Positions 1 to 21,800 of a stretch of DNA of 64,000 nucleotides are shown here, one piece after another. Position 1 is the stretch's first letter. The number at the start of each line of letters is the position of its first letter. The stretch lies in contig JAQGEQ010000043.1 in NCBI GenBank assembly GCA_034620365.1, positions 62,001 through 126,000 of the forward strand, read 5' to 3'. The DNA is from Pegea sp. RAD2-039 (taxonomy: Eukaryota > Chordata > Thaliacea > Salpida > Salpidae). The notes beneath the pieces were generated by a model. That model did no database searches. It was not told the DNA's origin and was given only the letters and a program-made list of their open reading frames with translations. The position numbers were made by a program, and so were the translations under genes.

Positions 1-2957
1 TGAGATTTTTCAGTCAAAACAAAACGACATCACCGTTTTCTAAGCACAAGTATTGTTATTGATGAAGTCCAGTAATCAGCAGCGACTGCATATGGTTGAG
101 GTTATATGCTGATTAACAAAAACGATGAGAGAATGAATTTTCGTATCACATAATATAGCATGTGATGATTCTTTGATTATGAAGAGTCAACTTAGTTTTA
201 GTTTATAGTTGCTGATACCTGGGGTCTTTGAAGTTGTAACATCTCATTAGAGACTTAATAACTTAGTGACGTCATTAATGACGCTATTTGACCGGAAGTT
301 GAAACGCTTCCCACGCTTTTTCAACCCTTTCACAAAGCTTCACACAAGACTTGAGAAGTTACTAAAGAAACAGCGGATTAATGAACAAAGATTAATTCCT
401 ATTAATCCTCCAGTTAAGAGCTGCTAACGAAAAGAGCAGTATACCGCCTGCTGGTCACTCATGACGTCACTTTTTCGATGACGTCATCACAGTATGTCTT
501 CAAGTTTTTGGTGGAAATATAATTTGTCGAGTGAAATCGGAAACGTCGATCAAAGTTTGAACTTGACTTTGCAACCAGTACCGGAATTGAACCAAATTGT
601 AATGGTTGCGCGTAATGAAACAAACTACTTCTGTAGCAGACGCTCCACTGATGACTTAATTCCTAAAATAAACCCAATAAAGACCTTTCCTCTATTCTCA
701 CCATCTGCTACTGCCTCGCAAGCACAAGCCAGGTTTCTGCGGTGACAAGACTGCTTCTACTTCACCGTTTGCTGCAAACAATCAATTTCTACGCAGTTCC
801 ACAATCGTAATGAAGCGTCATATGAGCAAAACAGTAATTCTGCGGTAGCTTTCATTCCATTGTTTAGTAAGAACTTGTATGAATTAATGATGACTGATAG
901 ATGTTTCACCAAATATTCTACAAGTGCATAAAGATTTTTGACTAAACCATTTAATTGTGTCCTGTGAGTTGATGGAACATTTTTTAACTATCCGCTTAAT
1001 CGATTATTTCATAATTGACACAGCTATTGAGCCTTCGATTTTACGGAAATCAGTTTGACTATATTCATAAAATAAGCTTCAGAAGTGACATAGAGATCAG
1101 AAGGGAACAATCAGAAAGATGTAAGCAACTTAGGTGTTTGTTAAAATGTGAAAATTGCAAACTTTTTGTAGCAACCACTATTCCATCACTTCAGCTACCT
1201 GACATATGGTAAGTTCGATGTATGTATAGAATTCCCAAAAGTCAAAGGAAAACTAAAACTCATTTTCACTGCTCTATGTAACCTTGTTTCCTTCTTCTTT
1301 GTTTGATCTGTTCACCTTGAAGCATTTTACATAACAACTTGAGGTCAACTTGAAATTAATTGACACAACACAAATCTGACTTTTTTCAATAAGAAATATA
1401 CTAATGCACAAAATTGAAGAGCTGAAATTTAAATGATTTATTGGAAACAGCGCATATACCACGTAAGATTTTGATGCTTAATTAAATTTGGAGTTTTTCC
1501 CAACTTTTTTTTTAACTTTCACTGTCTAATGTTTTTCACAACTTATGCATCGTACCCCAGCCAAATCTTTAATGCCATCAACTATTTTCCGTCTTCTACT
1601 TTTCTTAGTTTAACAAACTATTTATGACTCGCTCTTAAGTATTTACGTAAACTTGTGAGCTGAAGTTACCTGAATGATGACTGACAAGCAGCTTCTCTAA
1701 CTTCCAAAAAATAAGTAAACCGACCAAAAGCATAATATAATAATATGATATATGATGTTTGTTTGTACTTGTTAATTATTTGACGAAAATAGTTGATCAA
1801 TTGTTTATATTCTTATACTTAATTTCGAATAAACAATGAGACGTAAAGTCTTTAAACGCAACAACAAAACTCTATATATCATATTCATATCCCAAATCGT
1901 CTCATCAATCTCTCATCTATTGCAAAAGCAATTTCATTTCGACAAAAATCAAAAACTACTGCTGAAATGTAGTGTTGGTGATGAAAATGTTGGCTGAACG
2001 AGAATTTGAGTATGAGTCAATCAAACAGAGATGAAACAAGATACAAACTATCGAAACTTGTTGCTAGAGCGCAGACTTGTTTAGCTAATTACTTTCCGTT
2101 CACCATCAAAGCTGGAAGAATTCTCTGCGTTTATTTGACGTTTCTCGAACACCTAACAACCAAACAAAACTCTTCAAACTCAGTCCTTTCATCTCTAAGT
2201 ATGATTAAGTTTGCAAATAGCTACTATAATATGATTTGTTGCAAAGGAAGATGTTCGATTTATTTTTTGACTAAAAACTAAATTTTAAACGTTGAAAAGT
2301 TTTCAGAAAACGATAGGTTGTATAATTGGTAATTATGGCATTTTTCCTTCTTGACGTTGTTTATCGACTTGTCTTAATCTTTCTGAGAGATGCTAGGTGT
2401 ATTAGTGACGTCACATTACCATCTCGATGGTGGTATTTTAGTCGCACAAGTGCGATTTTTCACGTGATGCGTTTGAGTAAAATTGCTTCGATATGGCGCA
2501 TCGAGTAAAAGCAGGTGTGCTGTGTTTTCAAAGCTGGGCACATCTTGTAGAGATATATTTTGCCGCAGGCAAGTCCACTACAAGCACCGCCATTTTGGCT
2601 TCTCGTCATACTCGGCCAAGCAATTTTACTGCCGTGTTTACAAACGTTAGAAAGCTTTGATAAAGGCTTTCTTGAAAATGGAGCAGTCTTAGACAGCAGG
2701 GATTAATAAAACAAATCTGTTTTGAAAATAATTTTACCATCTCGGTAATTTGTTAAATAATATTTTGCTTATAAACGATTAGTGAAACAAAAACAGTTTT
2801 ATCGCCGTAAGGCAAACAAAGTGAAAAGTCGGCATGTAACGTTTAATACTAACGTTGATTGACAGCTTTGACTACAAAAAAAGGTTAAAATAAACTTAGA
2901 TCTTCTCCAACCAAGAGCGCAACAATTAATCATACAAGCCATTAAATCATAGCATTT
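1..2957. other. non-coding upstream/intronic region
   Basis: No exon could be supported here. Short open frames exist (for example near 494-745 and 2006-2281), but none shows a domain or a convincing set of splice sites. No paired-box exon is visible. Four perfect TGACGTCA octamers occur at 267-274, 462-469, 479-486 and 2406-2413. The stretch around 420-760 is less AT-rich than its surroundings. It is probably intronic or upstream sequence of the homeobox gene that follows. Confidence 0.5.
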
Positions 2958-3513
2958 ATGGAATCTTTTAAATTTGTGTGGGCAAAAATTCTGGATAACT
3001 TACCCAAGAGATTAACTGTCCCGAAAGGTAACATAGAAACAGAAGTACAGAAACTAAATCTTGAATGTGATAACAGATTCAAGATTTACGAAACAGCAGG
3101 AGTAAGTTAATCGATGTTTAGATGCGTATGAAGAAACAGAAAAAACCACATGTCTTTCTTATGTTTGATTGAAGAAGCGATAATCACTAACGAGCTTGTT
3201 CAGCTATTAATTTATAATAATTGACATAATAGATGCATTTATCAATCTAATGTTAAGATCTTAGTGAAATGAAGGGCGTAAAAACTCATAACTTTCTTGT
3301 AGAAGTTGATGATTTAGACTTACATTCTGCAGACTTAAAAAACTTGTATGTGAATTTTTTTAGCAAAATATATTCTTGTTGAGCTTTATGTCTCTTATAT
3401 GACAGGCTAGCTACTCAGTTGCATTCATTATGCATAATGAAGCCAATAATCTTCAAAACATAAAACCAACACCGTCGACTAGTAGGCTGAGGGAGTGGCA
3501 ACCGACTGTGTAA
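2958..3513 (+). CDS. possible small 3-exon gene, 108 aa, unrecognised
   Basis: Three segments, 2958-3101, 3275-3349 and 3406-3513, join in one frame from ATG to TAA (108 aa). Exon 1 starts MESFKFVWAKIL and ends at a good donor (GGA|gtaagt). The second intron is 56 bp (gtgaat...gacag), matching the minimal introns elsewhere in the window. An AATAAA follows the stop by 35 nt (3548-3553). The weak point is the first acceptor (aatgaag|GGC). I recognise no domain; the product would be basic and soluble. It lies on the same strand as, and 1.1 kb upstream of, the homeobox exon, so it may be nested in an intron of that gene. It could also be a decayed fragment whose frame is open by chance. Confidence 0.38.
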
Positions 3514-3547
3514 CCTACTTGGTGGATTTTAACAAGATCAGCTGCTA

Positions 3548-3553
3548 AATAAA
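3548..3553 (+). terminator. polyadenylation signal of possible small gene
   Basis: AATAAA 35 nt after the TAA of the possible 108-aa gene. It supports, but does not prove, a real 3' end here. Confidence 0.35.
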
Positions 3554-11269
<7,716 letters not shown>

Positions 11270-12821
11270 TCTCAAACTGAAATTCGCTCCACTCACCCTA
11301 AAACACGTCACATCCACACCATTTTTTTACGTCACGTTTATTAAGGTTGACATCACTTAATGACGTCACTGTTGCTGCTTTTCAGCCCTATCGATGCTGC
11401 TACCCTGCTTGGCCCACCTAGCTTATCAGCCATCTGCTATGTGACGTCATGATTATTACTTGATCGTTACTCTTGTTAAATATTATGATATTTTGTTGAC
11501 ATTTACGGTTTTCTTTTCGCTTTTGTCGTTTGAGTTTTCTTTTGTGATGATTTTGCTTGTAGCTGATTCCATACGTCATTATTTCCATGTGACGTTAGAG
11601 TTTTCAATATAACTTACATTTGAGCTTTGTGTAAAGCCAAAACTCTTAGCAGTCTAATGATCAGTTGAAGCTGCTCACGCTTGATGATCTGAATAATTTT
11701 GTTGTTGTCTCAATTCTATTTGTTATTACTTTTTCTCTTTAAGCATTTTATTGGGGTTTTTGTTTAGAGCAAATGTGATTTTATTGCTTTTCGTTTGGTT
11801 ATAAATAATACTAATCACAAGATATTCAAATTTGCTGAGCAATCATCTTGGCCTTCCAGTCACTCTGAATCGTCAATCTCGTTAACCTTTAATTCTCTGG
11901 CTCGATGGTTAACCACCCCGGCTTACATTTAACCAATTATGTGGACCAACCAGTCAATCAACTGCCCTAAGGTATTGACGAACTATTCTTTCTTATAAAC
12001 CAGCTATTTCGACATTTTAAGCTTTTCGTAAATTAATTCGCTTTTGTGTTTGACAGTTTCAACCTGTCTTATTACGATTTATTTATTATTACAAATTTGT
12101 TTGTTTCTTTCTGAACATTTTGTTTGTTGGTGACGCTGATAATAAGTTTAAATTGAAGTTATTCGCTTCAAAATCAAGTTTTCTAATCAGTGGTTATTTA
12201 CAAACATCATCGCTAGTTTCTCAAAACTGCTCGTTGGTTTCTGTTTGGTTCGAAGCTTTTTGTTAAAGTCATTCGGATAAAACCTTTTTCTCTCGGAACT
12301 TTAGCTTCTCAAATAAAACTGCGACGCAAAAGCTGCAAAGGTTCACTCTTCTGTCAGTTGCAACAAATTTCAGCAGTCGAAGAAATAAGCAAAAAGATTT
12401 TCTTGTTTTAATCCAGGAAGGCTAGCTAGGACTCATAATTGTAAATAACATAGTTTTCTTAAACTCTTTATAAATTTGAAGGTGATCTGATGAAAACTTA
12501 ATGAAACCAATTTTGGATTTTTTCAAATATTTATTAGATCAACAAAATCACCTCAAGCAACAAAAACTAAAAAAAATAATTTAAAATGCAACAAAGTCAC
12601 GTGACATTCGGCAAAACAGGTCACATGATCTTTTCTACCGTTTCAACATCGCTGCAAATCTTTTTCACTTGATTTTTGCTCGAAGATCCGGCGCGGCGAT
12701 GACGTCATCACAATTTCGCTTTGTCGCTTAATGACGTCATCGGTCTACCGCCAGCAAACTACAGCTGCATTGGCGTGACGTCATTAGTAGCTGACTGCTG
12801 TCACACGTAGGTGTGATGACG
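11270..12821. other. 3' UTRs of two convergent genes
   Basis: The probable 3' UTR of the Pax-like gene runs from 11270, with AATAAA at 12312-12317 as its best signal. The LRR gene's 3' UTR comes from the other strand, with a minus-strand AATAAA at 12530-12535. TGACGTCA octamers lie at 11361, 11442, 12700, 12732, 12776 and 12817. No coding sequence is seen. Confidence 0.5.
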
Positions 12822-15800
12822 TCATAGCTTTGTGCGCAAATTGCACGACTCGGAAGTATTGATGATGGCGTTGCCGTTAGGTGTCGCTGCTTTTGTACGC
12901 TTCTTATTACGCTGTTGTAATCTTTCCTCTAGCTGGACCACACTAAATCCACTTCCTTGCCGGTCAATGTCATGGGTGACGTTACCACTTGGACGCTGCT
13001 GCTTTTTAAGAATGGAAGGCGGCTCTTCTGGTACTGATACGTCATCACCTTCTTGAGTTAGCATCAGTCGTCGCTGGAGGTCACTGTTAGATCTATAAGA
13101 GACACATAGATGGAATTATCTCTTTACCATTAAAGTAATTTTAATAAAGCCAAAAAAGGAATCGGCCATTTTCGTATTACCTTTTGAGCCAGGAAATTGT
13201 AGCTGATGTGATTGTGAGAAATGCAATTGCAAGAACGATACCTAGTACTGAGAAGACAACTATGAGAGTCAATGAGCTTGAAGATCCTTTTCCAAAGATT
13301 CCTCCGCTGGAATTTTGTCTCGAGGACTTCTTGCGATGTGTTTTGAACTATTCAAATGAAATAAACATAATTAGTATCTGTCACGTGATCAAAAAGTCGC
13401 AAAATCCAGCAACTTATTAAGATCTCAATACTTATATGTAGCAACTCTTAAACAACCCATTTAACGGCGGATGACTTATAGATCATTGAAGTTAGATGCT
13501 CAAGTGATAGAAAACAAGTTTTTTTCTTAGAAAGCGCTAATATTGTTAAAGTAAATTTTGATCAAATTAAGATTTTTTGTTGTTTGTTTAGAAGACATAT
13601 GACAGCTTCATATGTAAACACATAATTACAAGTATCTTAGACTACTGTTTAAGTAGATTTAGTAGCTTAAATTACTTAACCTTTAATGAGATTAATATAT
13701 AGACAGTTATAGGATATTTGAAACGTCTGGAATTGCAATGATAACTTTGACTTGTGTCAATAGAAATATAAGAATCATAGGCATATCACTGGTAAAAACT
13801 CTTCAGTCAACAAAACTAAACTGAGATCAAATTTGCGCTTGGTATTCGAGAGAGTACACAGAACTACTAAGAACCTTTTTTTAACTGTGATTTAAAAAAA
13901 TAAAGTAATACGCATTTTCGAAAGTTTCATAAAATTTGTAGTTTATATTGAAATAAACATTTATTTTTGATGGTTTTCTAATAAAGGTTTTATGGAATAG
14001 ATGTTTATATTGTATCATCACCAGCTGTTACTTATGGAAATGTTACTAATTAATTAAATTGTGGTTTTTCTGTGTATATGACTATTCTGACATTTGATAT
14101 TCTTCATTTAAATGTTCTCTGCATCATCTGACTCTTAAATAAAAGCACGTTTGATCAGTCACTTCAACAAAAACTTTATATGTTTATCAGAGTAACAAGT
14201 TAATGAGTGAATGATAAAAAAGTAAATATTACTTTGTGGCAATTTTCTGAATCACCGAACTTGCTGGCCTTACTGGTGCCGACTTCTGGGATTTTCTTCA
14301 CAGTTGATATACAAACTATATAAATAGTTTCTGGTAACAAGTCGGTTAGCTTAATTTCTCTGCAAACGAATAAAGCGTTAAAAGTAATAAAGAATTAACT
14401 AAATACCAAATATTCTAAACATAAAAAGACAAATGAAATTATAATTTTGAGAATAACTTATTACAATTTTTATGTAAATATTGCGTGAAATAACTGTTTA
14501 GAATCGTGACAACATCAGATAACAGTTTTGTGGTTATTAAAGATCTTATACTTTTTTAAACTGTAAATTTATCTATTTAAAGTATTCAGTTTTCAGTTTC
14601 CACGTATAACAGAAAATCCACAAAAATGTTCTATTGAAACTAGCTTTGCTACAAATAGGCGAATTGATAAAACATAGAATTGAATATGAAAAGGTTAATT
14701 ACTACTGAAGAGCTGGCTTGTCAAATAGTGACATGAATTTGAAGTTTATTAAAAAACTTCTTGTGGCAGCCAAATATCTGTGCTGTGGAGCTTTGTTGAG
14801 TTTGCGCAAAGAAAACGGGTTTAAATTCAGTATGGATTTTAGGTGTGAAATTAGTGGTGTCAAAATGCAAAAGTTTTTCAAAAACAGCACCAAGCTCTAT
14901 CGGGTCTATTACTTTATTTTTATTCTCTGTACATGTAAAAGTTAAGTTTTAAACCCTTTTGACAAATATAGGGATTACTTCAGCCAACCAATCACGTTAT
15001 TGTGTCACTAACCTTTTTTGCTGGTCAGCTATTACAACTTTTTCAGTTCCCCCACTTAAAGGCACATACCAAATACGATTATGAATCTCTGGGTAATCAT
15101 CAACTAGATCGTTTAAGTAAGCAAGAGAGATTATGGCTGTTGTCGCTCCTAGTTCCATCAGTTTGCTTTCTTCACATTGTCTGTCACAACAGTTTATTTT
15201 TCAAAAGTTATAGCAAAAAAGTTCTTTAAATATTGTAGAATATGATTCAGTAAGCAAGTGAAATATGCTTGATCTAATCTCAACATATCATATTCGATTT
15301 CATTGTCATCGGTGTGCAAGTGAATGATTTGGAACATGATTCAACCTAGTTTTGCTAACTGATGGTTTGTCAAAACAAGTCAGTTGAGTTTACAATATTC
15401 CGTTTATCGAGATTAAAGTTATTATTTTCGGTATCATTAATTTTCAAACATATAATTTAGGTCCAACACTTTTGTGGCTTCACAGTTTTCTATTTGTCGG
15501 CATTTTACAAGTGAAAATCTACAAAGTAAATGTCTTCAGCTACGCAATCAATCGTTAAAAATCCATGTAATATTTTGATGCTAAAAAATTTAATCAAATT
15601 AAAAATCAAGAAACATAACTTTGCAACTTATTAAAAATTCTGAGAAGAAATTTAGAACAGCTACAGATTTTCAAAAAGCAATGGGATCCCCTCACCGAAA
15701 GTCTTCTGGAAGCAGTGAATCGAAGCAACGACCTTTCAACTTTATTGGAGTTGTACACATCAATTGCTCCTTTCTTTCAATTTTGATTCCAAACTTTGAT

Positions 15801-18800
15801 TCATCAAATCCTAACATGAAATCTTTTGAGTCACATCCACAGCTCCAAGGATTGTCACTCATTGAAAAAATCCTAGAAGAAGGCTTGTTATGATCCAAAA
15901 TAGATATTTTTTTTATTTATTTGAAACTTAATTGAAGTTAGCAGCTAAAGAATCAAATAAAAGTAAAAAAAAATTTGATAAAAAGTTTTCTGAACAGATA
16001 ACTTATTAGTGTGATTAACTAAAATAACTTGTTAGAGCTTGTAGCGAGTTTCTGTGACTAATTGTAACGTGATTAAGAAGGTTTCTGTTCTATTTTGCTA
16101 AATGTGAGTTCGATTGCAAATCAAATTCAGTTATCGTCTGTATTAAGAAGTTTTATTCTCAGCACTTATGGGGCTTATAACAGATCAGATCAAGTAATGA
16201 TTTCGGGAAAGCAAATTACTGCTTTCTTATAATCTTCTTTTAAATTTTCCTAAACTATTGAAAACAAATCGATTTGATTTCACGGGAGGTGACGCAACGT
16301 TAACAGCGCGCGGCTAACTCACGTAAATAGCGAAATAAAATAAATTCGGAATTATTTTTCGGTCAGAGACAGCAAAGTATCTGAAGTTTGACTCGAAAGA
16401 TTGTAAACATCGAAAGACTTCGATACGTATGATGTTACAACCTGAGAGCTGGTAGCGTTGAAAAAAGCTTAATGACGTCATAAGAATTGAGGCGCATGAA
16501 GTCTAGATGCATGATGCGGAGGTGCGGAAGAGATGAAAAATTTGAGACTGGAAGCTGCGAGACTGGATTTCCTGAAATCTTTAGCTCTTGTAAATTGGGG
16601 AAGTCAAAGATCTGCAAAAGAATTAATGACGTCAGCACAGTGATGCTTATGATAAGAAATTTTTTAAAATATTATAGACTCGTTTATCTGCAAATTACTC
16701 CCTCCCCCTACAGCCACCTGTGCCAAGCATCCGGTAAATGAAACTGCGGTTTAACTGTCAGAGAGTTTTCCTGCCAACATCAGTTACTCGTGTATTATGA
16801 AAATATCAGATTTGAGGACTATAGGAAAGGCAGCTGTAATCTACTGATTCTTCAAAAGTCAGTCGCTCAAAGCAGTTTGATTGTCAGTTTCTACATAGCT
16901 TGTCAGTTTTTACATATCTTACTTACTTAGATGTGGTTGCTTAATGACCTTTCTTATTTTTTTTATATTTTGTTTATAAACAGGCTTTTGTGATTCGAAC
17001 ATTTTGGGATTAGCGTGGTCAACTGTTAGGTATAAAATAAAAATTGTTGCCTTTCATCTGCTCCTTGTCTTCACACTCGGCAAAAAAAAAGGATTTAAAT
17101 TTTGTTGCTTTTTACTCAAGATTGTTATCTAGTGAAAGAGGAAAAGAGAAAGATCTAACAAAGTATTGATCAACTTTAAAGATCACTGATTATATGGATT
17201 TAAATTTATCTTTGTGATTTAGTGAAGTTTTGAAAGTTTAGATAATCAAAGTAGAGTTGAGAAAAAAACTTTTTGAATCAGTTTTTTTTGGATCTTTCTA
17301 ATGTCTTAAAATTCTGAAAGAAGAAAAGATTATCAGCTGAAATAATTTTGAAATAAACAATTTAATCTTTAACTTATCAAACTAAATTATCAACTGGATA
17401 CAAAATTTATTATTTTCACTTTATGTGGTTTGATCTTTTTTCAATACCTAATATTTAAATATGACATTTTCAACTAGCCAAGAAAAATAATCCAAAGTCA
17501 TATTAACTGCATTAAGTTACATTTTTTGTATCAATATCATTTAAGTTCTTTTATAATGATTTTGAAACTGGCATCTCAATTTAGAATAGCTGGAAAATTA
17601 GCGGATTTTGAAGTCAGCTTTCTTACAAACTTATTTAAATATAGGAACCATAATAAACTGTTTACAAAAAGAATTAAAAGGAAAGATAAATAAATTTCGT
17701 GATTATCTGGTATAGGAAGCGTTTTGTGTTCGTTTGAAAACCTTGAACCGCCAAATCTGAAGAAGAAGTAGTTGAAAAAGGTCAGATCTAAGCGAGGCTC
17801 CTATCTATGCACTTGTCAAGTTGACTAAAAATAAGTTGCAAAAACAGCGGGGGGCTTATCGCAGGGCAAACCTCACTTCGATATTTTCTTTAACTGAAGA
17901 TTTTCAGTTTCAATCAAAGCGTGAATAATTGCAGCGAGACGTTGCGAGCTAACACATGTAATTCAGTTTGTCACGCCGACCCCTACCGCCCCTTCTTTGC
18001 CCCTCATCACTATCATAAGACTCACTGCAGCTGGTAGAGATTCGAGGCGGTTAGCGGAAAGGTCTAAGACTTGTAGAGATTTGAAAGAAGAATGAAGGTT
18101 GAAACGTTGAAGTCCAGTGTTGGTGAGAATCAGTTGTTGCAAATGAGATGGACCTTGCAGAGCTGTATCGGTCAGATCTCCAATATTTGGATTGTGACTA
18201 AGATTCAACTGCAAAAGTTTCGAATTTTTGCTCAAGTCGGGGAATTTCTGCAACGAAAAAATATGCACTTAAACAGTTTCTTTATTGTCAGCATGATGTT
18301 CGATTATGACATCACGAACGTGATAAAGTCATCGCGGCGGAGGTCTCATAGCTGCAAACAGTCGACTGGAAAACGGCTTGTTGAGATCAATAGTAGCGCG
18401 CGCTATTTTACTTCACATTGTAGCGCCATCTGGTGTTGACGGCTTTGATACTTGACAATGACACTAAATCGTTTCTGATCGTAGTAGTCATGGAAACCGC
18501 TTATCTGCTCACCATCAGCTGATTGTTGCTTAGATCCAACTCTTCGAGCTTCGGAAGACATTGTACAGCATCTTCAGCCACTTTATGAAGCTTGTTGCCT
18601 GGCAACCCCAGTCGCTGTAGGTCAGTGCCGTGAAACAGGTGAGCAGAAATTGTGAGTAGCTTGTTGCCACCTAGTGACAGCTCCTTCAATTGTGATAATC
18701 TGCATCAGCAGGTAATAGTTTCTTAGCAACGCTTCTAGAAGTTGGTCTTACGCGGCAAATGCACCGTCGTTGATGGTTGAGATCCTATTGTCATGAAGAT

Positions 18801-21800
18801 GCAGTCGATGTAGCTGTGATAATCCTTCGAAAGAGCGAGAACTCAGTGTTGTCAACTGGTTTCCATGGAGATCAAGCTCGAGAAGTCTTGGCAGCTCTGA
18901 GGAAAAACTAAAATCAGAGGAAAGCTGCAGAGATGTTGTTCAAAAAGACCTAAAAATTGAGAGGCACGAAGATTCTCGATAAAGTTTCTCGATGCATTAA
19001 GATGTACCAACGACGAGAGATTTGCGATGACGTCATTAAGGTTTTCGATGCGATTTGCAGAAATATCCAAGAAGTAGAGAAGTACAACTTCATCGTCAGT
19101 GACAACGTGAAAAGATTTCAGCAAATTACAGTTGATTTCAAGATGTTGCAGCTTCAACAGCAGTCTACAAGTCGATCACTGTGTGACGTCATCAAACCAC
19201 GCTGGTTGATCTACAAAAGAAGTCTCACCTCATATCTTCCTTATGAATTGAAGTGATTTTATTGTGGTTCAAATTCAATTTTTTTAAATTGCTATTTTTC
19301 GATAAAGGCGGAATACCTGTGAGACTGAAAGACACAAATTAGCATGCAAGGATGTGAAAGAAAAAAGATAAAAATCTCACAAGTTGCCCTGAAGATTCAA
19401 ATACTCGAGATTGGGGATTTGTTGAAAGGTTTGGAAATCAACGTTTGAAATTTCCGAATCACTCAAATCTAACTCTTGCAGTTTGTTAGTACCAATGAAT
19501 GCGTTACCTGAAAACCAACAGAAGGCAACCATTGGTGACCTCAATATTGATGTACAAAGGTTGAATCGTTCAACTTTTTAGTAAGTTCTAATATTTTTAG
19601 CTCTTGAAGATTTTTAATCTTCAATTAAAGCGACTTACAGAGCGTTTTGTAATTTAAAATATATCTGTTTAGTTTATCTTTGAAAAGAATCAGTTAAACG
19701 AAAAAATGGTTCCAAGCCCCAATTTTTGCTTACTTGGAAGAGTACCAATGATGTTGCCTCTCAGAATTAATTTTTTTAAATTCGGAAACACAATGTTTGA
19801 CAACGAGCTTCCTTTTAAATAGTTTTCACTGATATCAAGAGTCTTTAGATTTGGAAAAGGAAAAACCAAAGCTGGAAAGATTTCTAATCCAACATTTGAT
19901 AAAATTAGTTCTTCTAATTCTTCAAGAACACTGAAATCTCGCCGATGAAAGATCTGAAAAAATTAAATTCTGAATCTGATGAGTCTTCAGCTAACTACAA
20001 GTTTTATCGGATTATCTGTTTGATGATCTTCCTAGGCAAAGGCATATATACTAATTTGACTAAATTGAATTTCAATTACGAAACTTAATCTTTACTGGCC
20101 AAGTACAAAGTAGCATCATTACTTGTTTGCTTGTGGGTCAACCACAGTTTGAAGAATGATAAATTTATAAGTATGCACATTCGCTACACAAAATAACAGA
20201 TTTTGATCTTTTTTATCCGATAGTAATTTAATTTAGTAAACCACTCTATTAAACGTAAAGCTTTTCATTCATGATAAAAACAACAGTAAATTCCAGACTT
20301 TAAGCAAAATATACTATCAAAACCTGAGCGTTGTTCAATTATTAATAAAGTAAACGATACTAGTCAATAATACATTAACTAATTAAGCTAGGTTAAAGAA
20401 AAATGAACAATGTTATTTAATTCTTTTTCTGTAATCAACTTTTAAACGTCAACATCTAGACTTTGAGTAACCCTGTAACTATTAGTTATCTTGTTTTGTC
20501 TATCTAAAATTTTGGTTCTGAAATTTAAAATATCTTACAAAATTGTTATCCATTAGCTCCAGCTATGAATTAATTGAATTAATTTAGATTCCTTTTTTCA
20601 GTCACATTTACCACAACGTGAATACATTTCATCCAAATTACTTGTAAGTAAATACAAATATTGCTACAATGCATTCACTCATCGAGAAAATGATACTTGA
20701 TAACGCAGGTAATATCTCTAATCTAGTATTCACAGAGCAAGTTCAAGTTTTGCAGGCCACCTAAAAAGTCTTCGCCGTATTTTTGATGTTCTTAAGAAGA
20801 AAACATTGAGAGTATTTACTGAACAATGCAAGCTTGTTACGCAGCTGTCTGTAAAGTTTTAGTAGACATCACTTTGTCTTTTATTTTCTGCTTTTTGTGT
20901 TTCCATTCTCATTATTTCATTATGTTAACATTTGAAGTCCACCCGGGTGGTCGTGACACGATAAGGATCACAAAACTCTGTAAAGGGTTTGATCAAAAAG
21001 ATTGCCTTATCGCAACTCACTTCTGCATTGTAGTATCGTGAAAGTCAGTTTGTAGAAAAGTAGTTTGTTGTAATCAAAAGTTAATTAGTTCTTCTAGAAG
21101 TAACTATATTTTGAAAAATGATTTAGAAATATTTTCTATTTTTTTCAATCGTTATTTCAAGTACCTAAAGATTTTACAGATAACAAATGAACAAAATAAA
21201 CAGCTTTGGAATTCTTGTTGACAGTTTTACCCATCTAAGCTGTTTATATATCAAGTCAGTTGTTATAAGACTTTCAAGTACCAAATAAAAATGATTAAAC
21301 AAAGCTTGTGGTTGGTAGAACAGCAACAAATTGAAATTTAATTTCACGTAAAGCATGGCATACACTCATTAGAGTAAAGACGTTGTTTTTTAACTCTTCA
21401 AATTTATAGTAATTTAACTGCTTTTATTGAAAGGCCACCCAGAGAATGAGAATAACTTTGAAAGTCGTTTAGTTTGTTTCTAGTAGTTTACGAAATACAA
21501 AGCTGGCGGTCTCATCACCACTTGCAGCTATATCACTTGTGACAAATTGCTCTTGATGTTGATAATATGAATGATCTCGTAGTAACTACCACCCATACTA
21601 ACAGCTAAATACCATTGTAAGAACACACAGATGTAAAAGTTGAAGAATCAAATTTGGATCTTATGATTTTGTAATGGCCTTTTACGCCGATTCGACCCAA
21701 AGACGATAAGAAAATCTCAAGTTCACTGAAGTACAACTCATCTATTTGATCTCTTTATGTAAATTATTTTTGAATTTATTTAAGACAATGTTTACTATAA

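Noticed and set aside
494..745. 83-codon plus-strand frame near the left end
   Set aside because: No splice sites fitting the Pax-like gene, no domain, and no polyadenylation signal close by; possibly chance in a less AT-rich patch.
13184..13420. Plus-strand frame opposite the LRR receptor's membrane-span exon
   Set aside because: It is the mirror of exon 16 (13347-13181), which fits the minus-strand receptor exactly.
14721..14926. Open minus-strand frame of about 66 codons after an acag acceptor inside LRR intron 14
   Set aside because: Exon 14 (ending 15013) joins exon 15 (14359) in perfect phase and completes an FN3 core. Including this segment would introduce an immediate stop (AGA GAA TAA).
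20826..21041. Hydrophobic 71-codon plus-strand frame in the large LRR intron
   Set aside because: No homology signal, no convincing promoter or splice structure; intronic chance frame.
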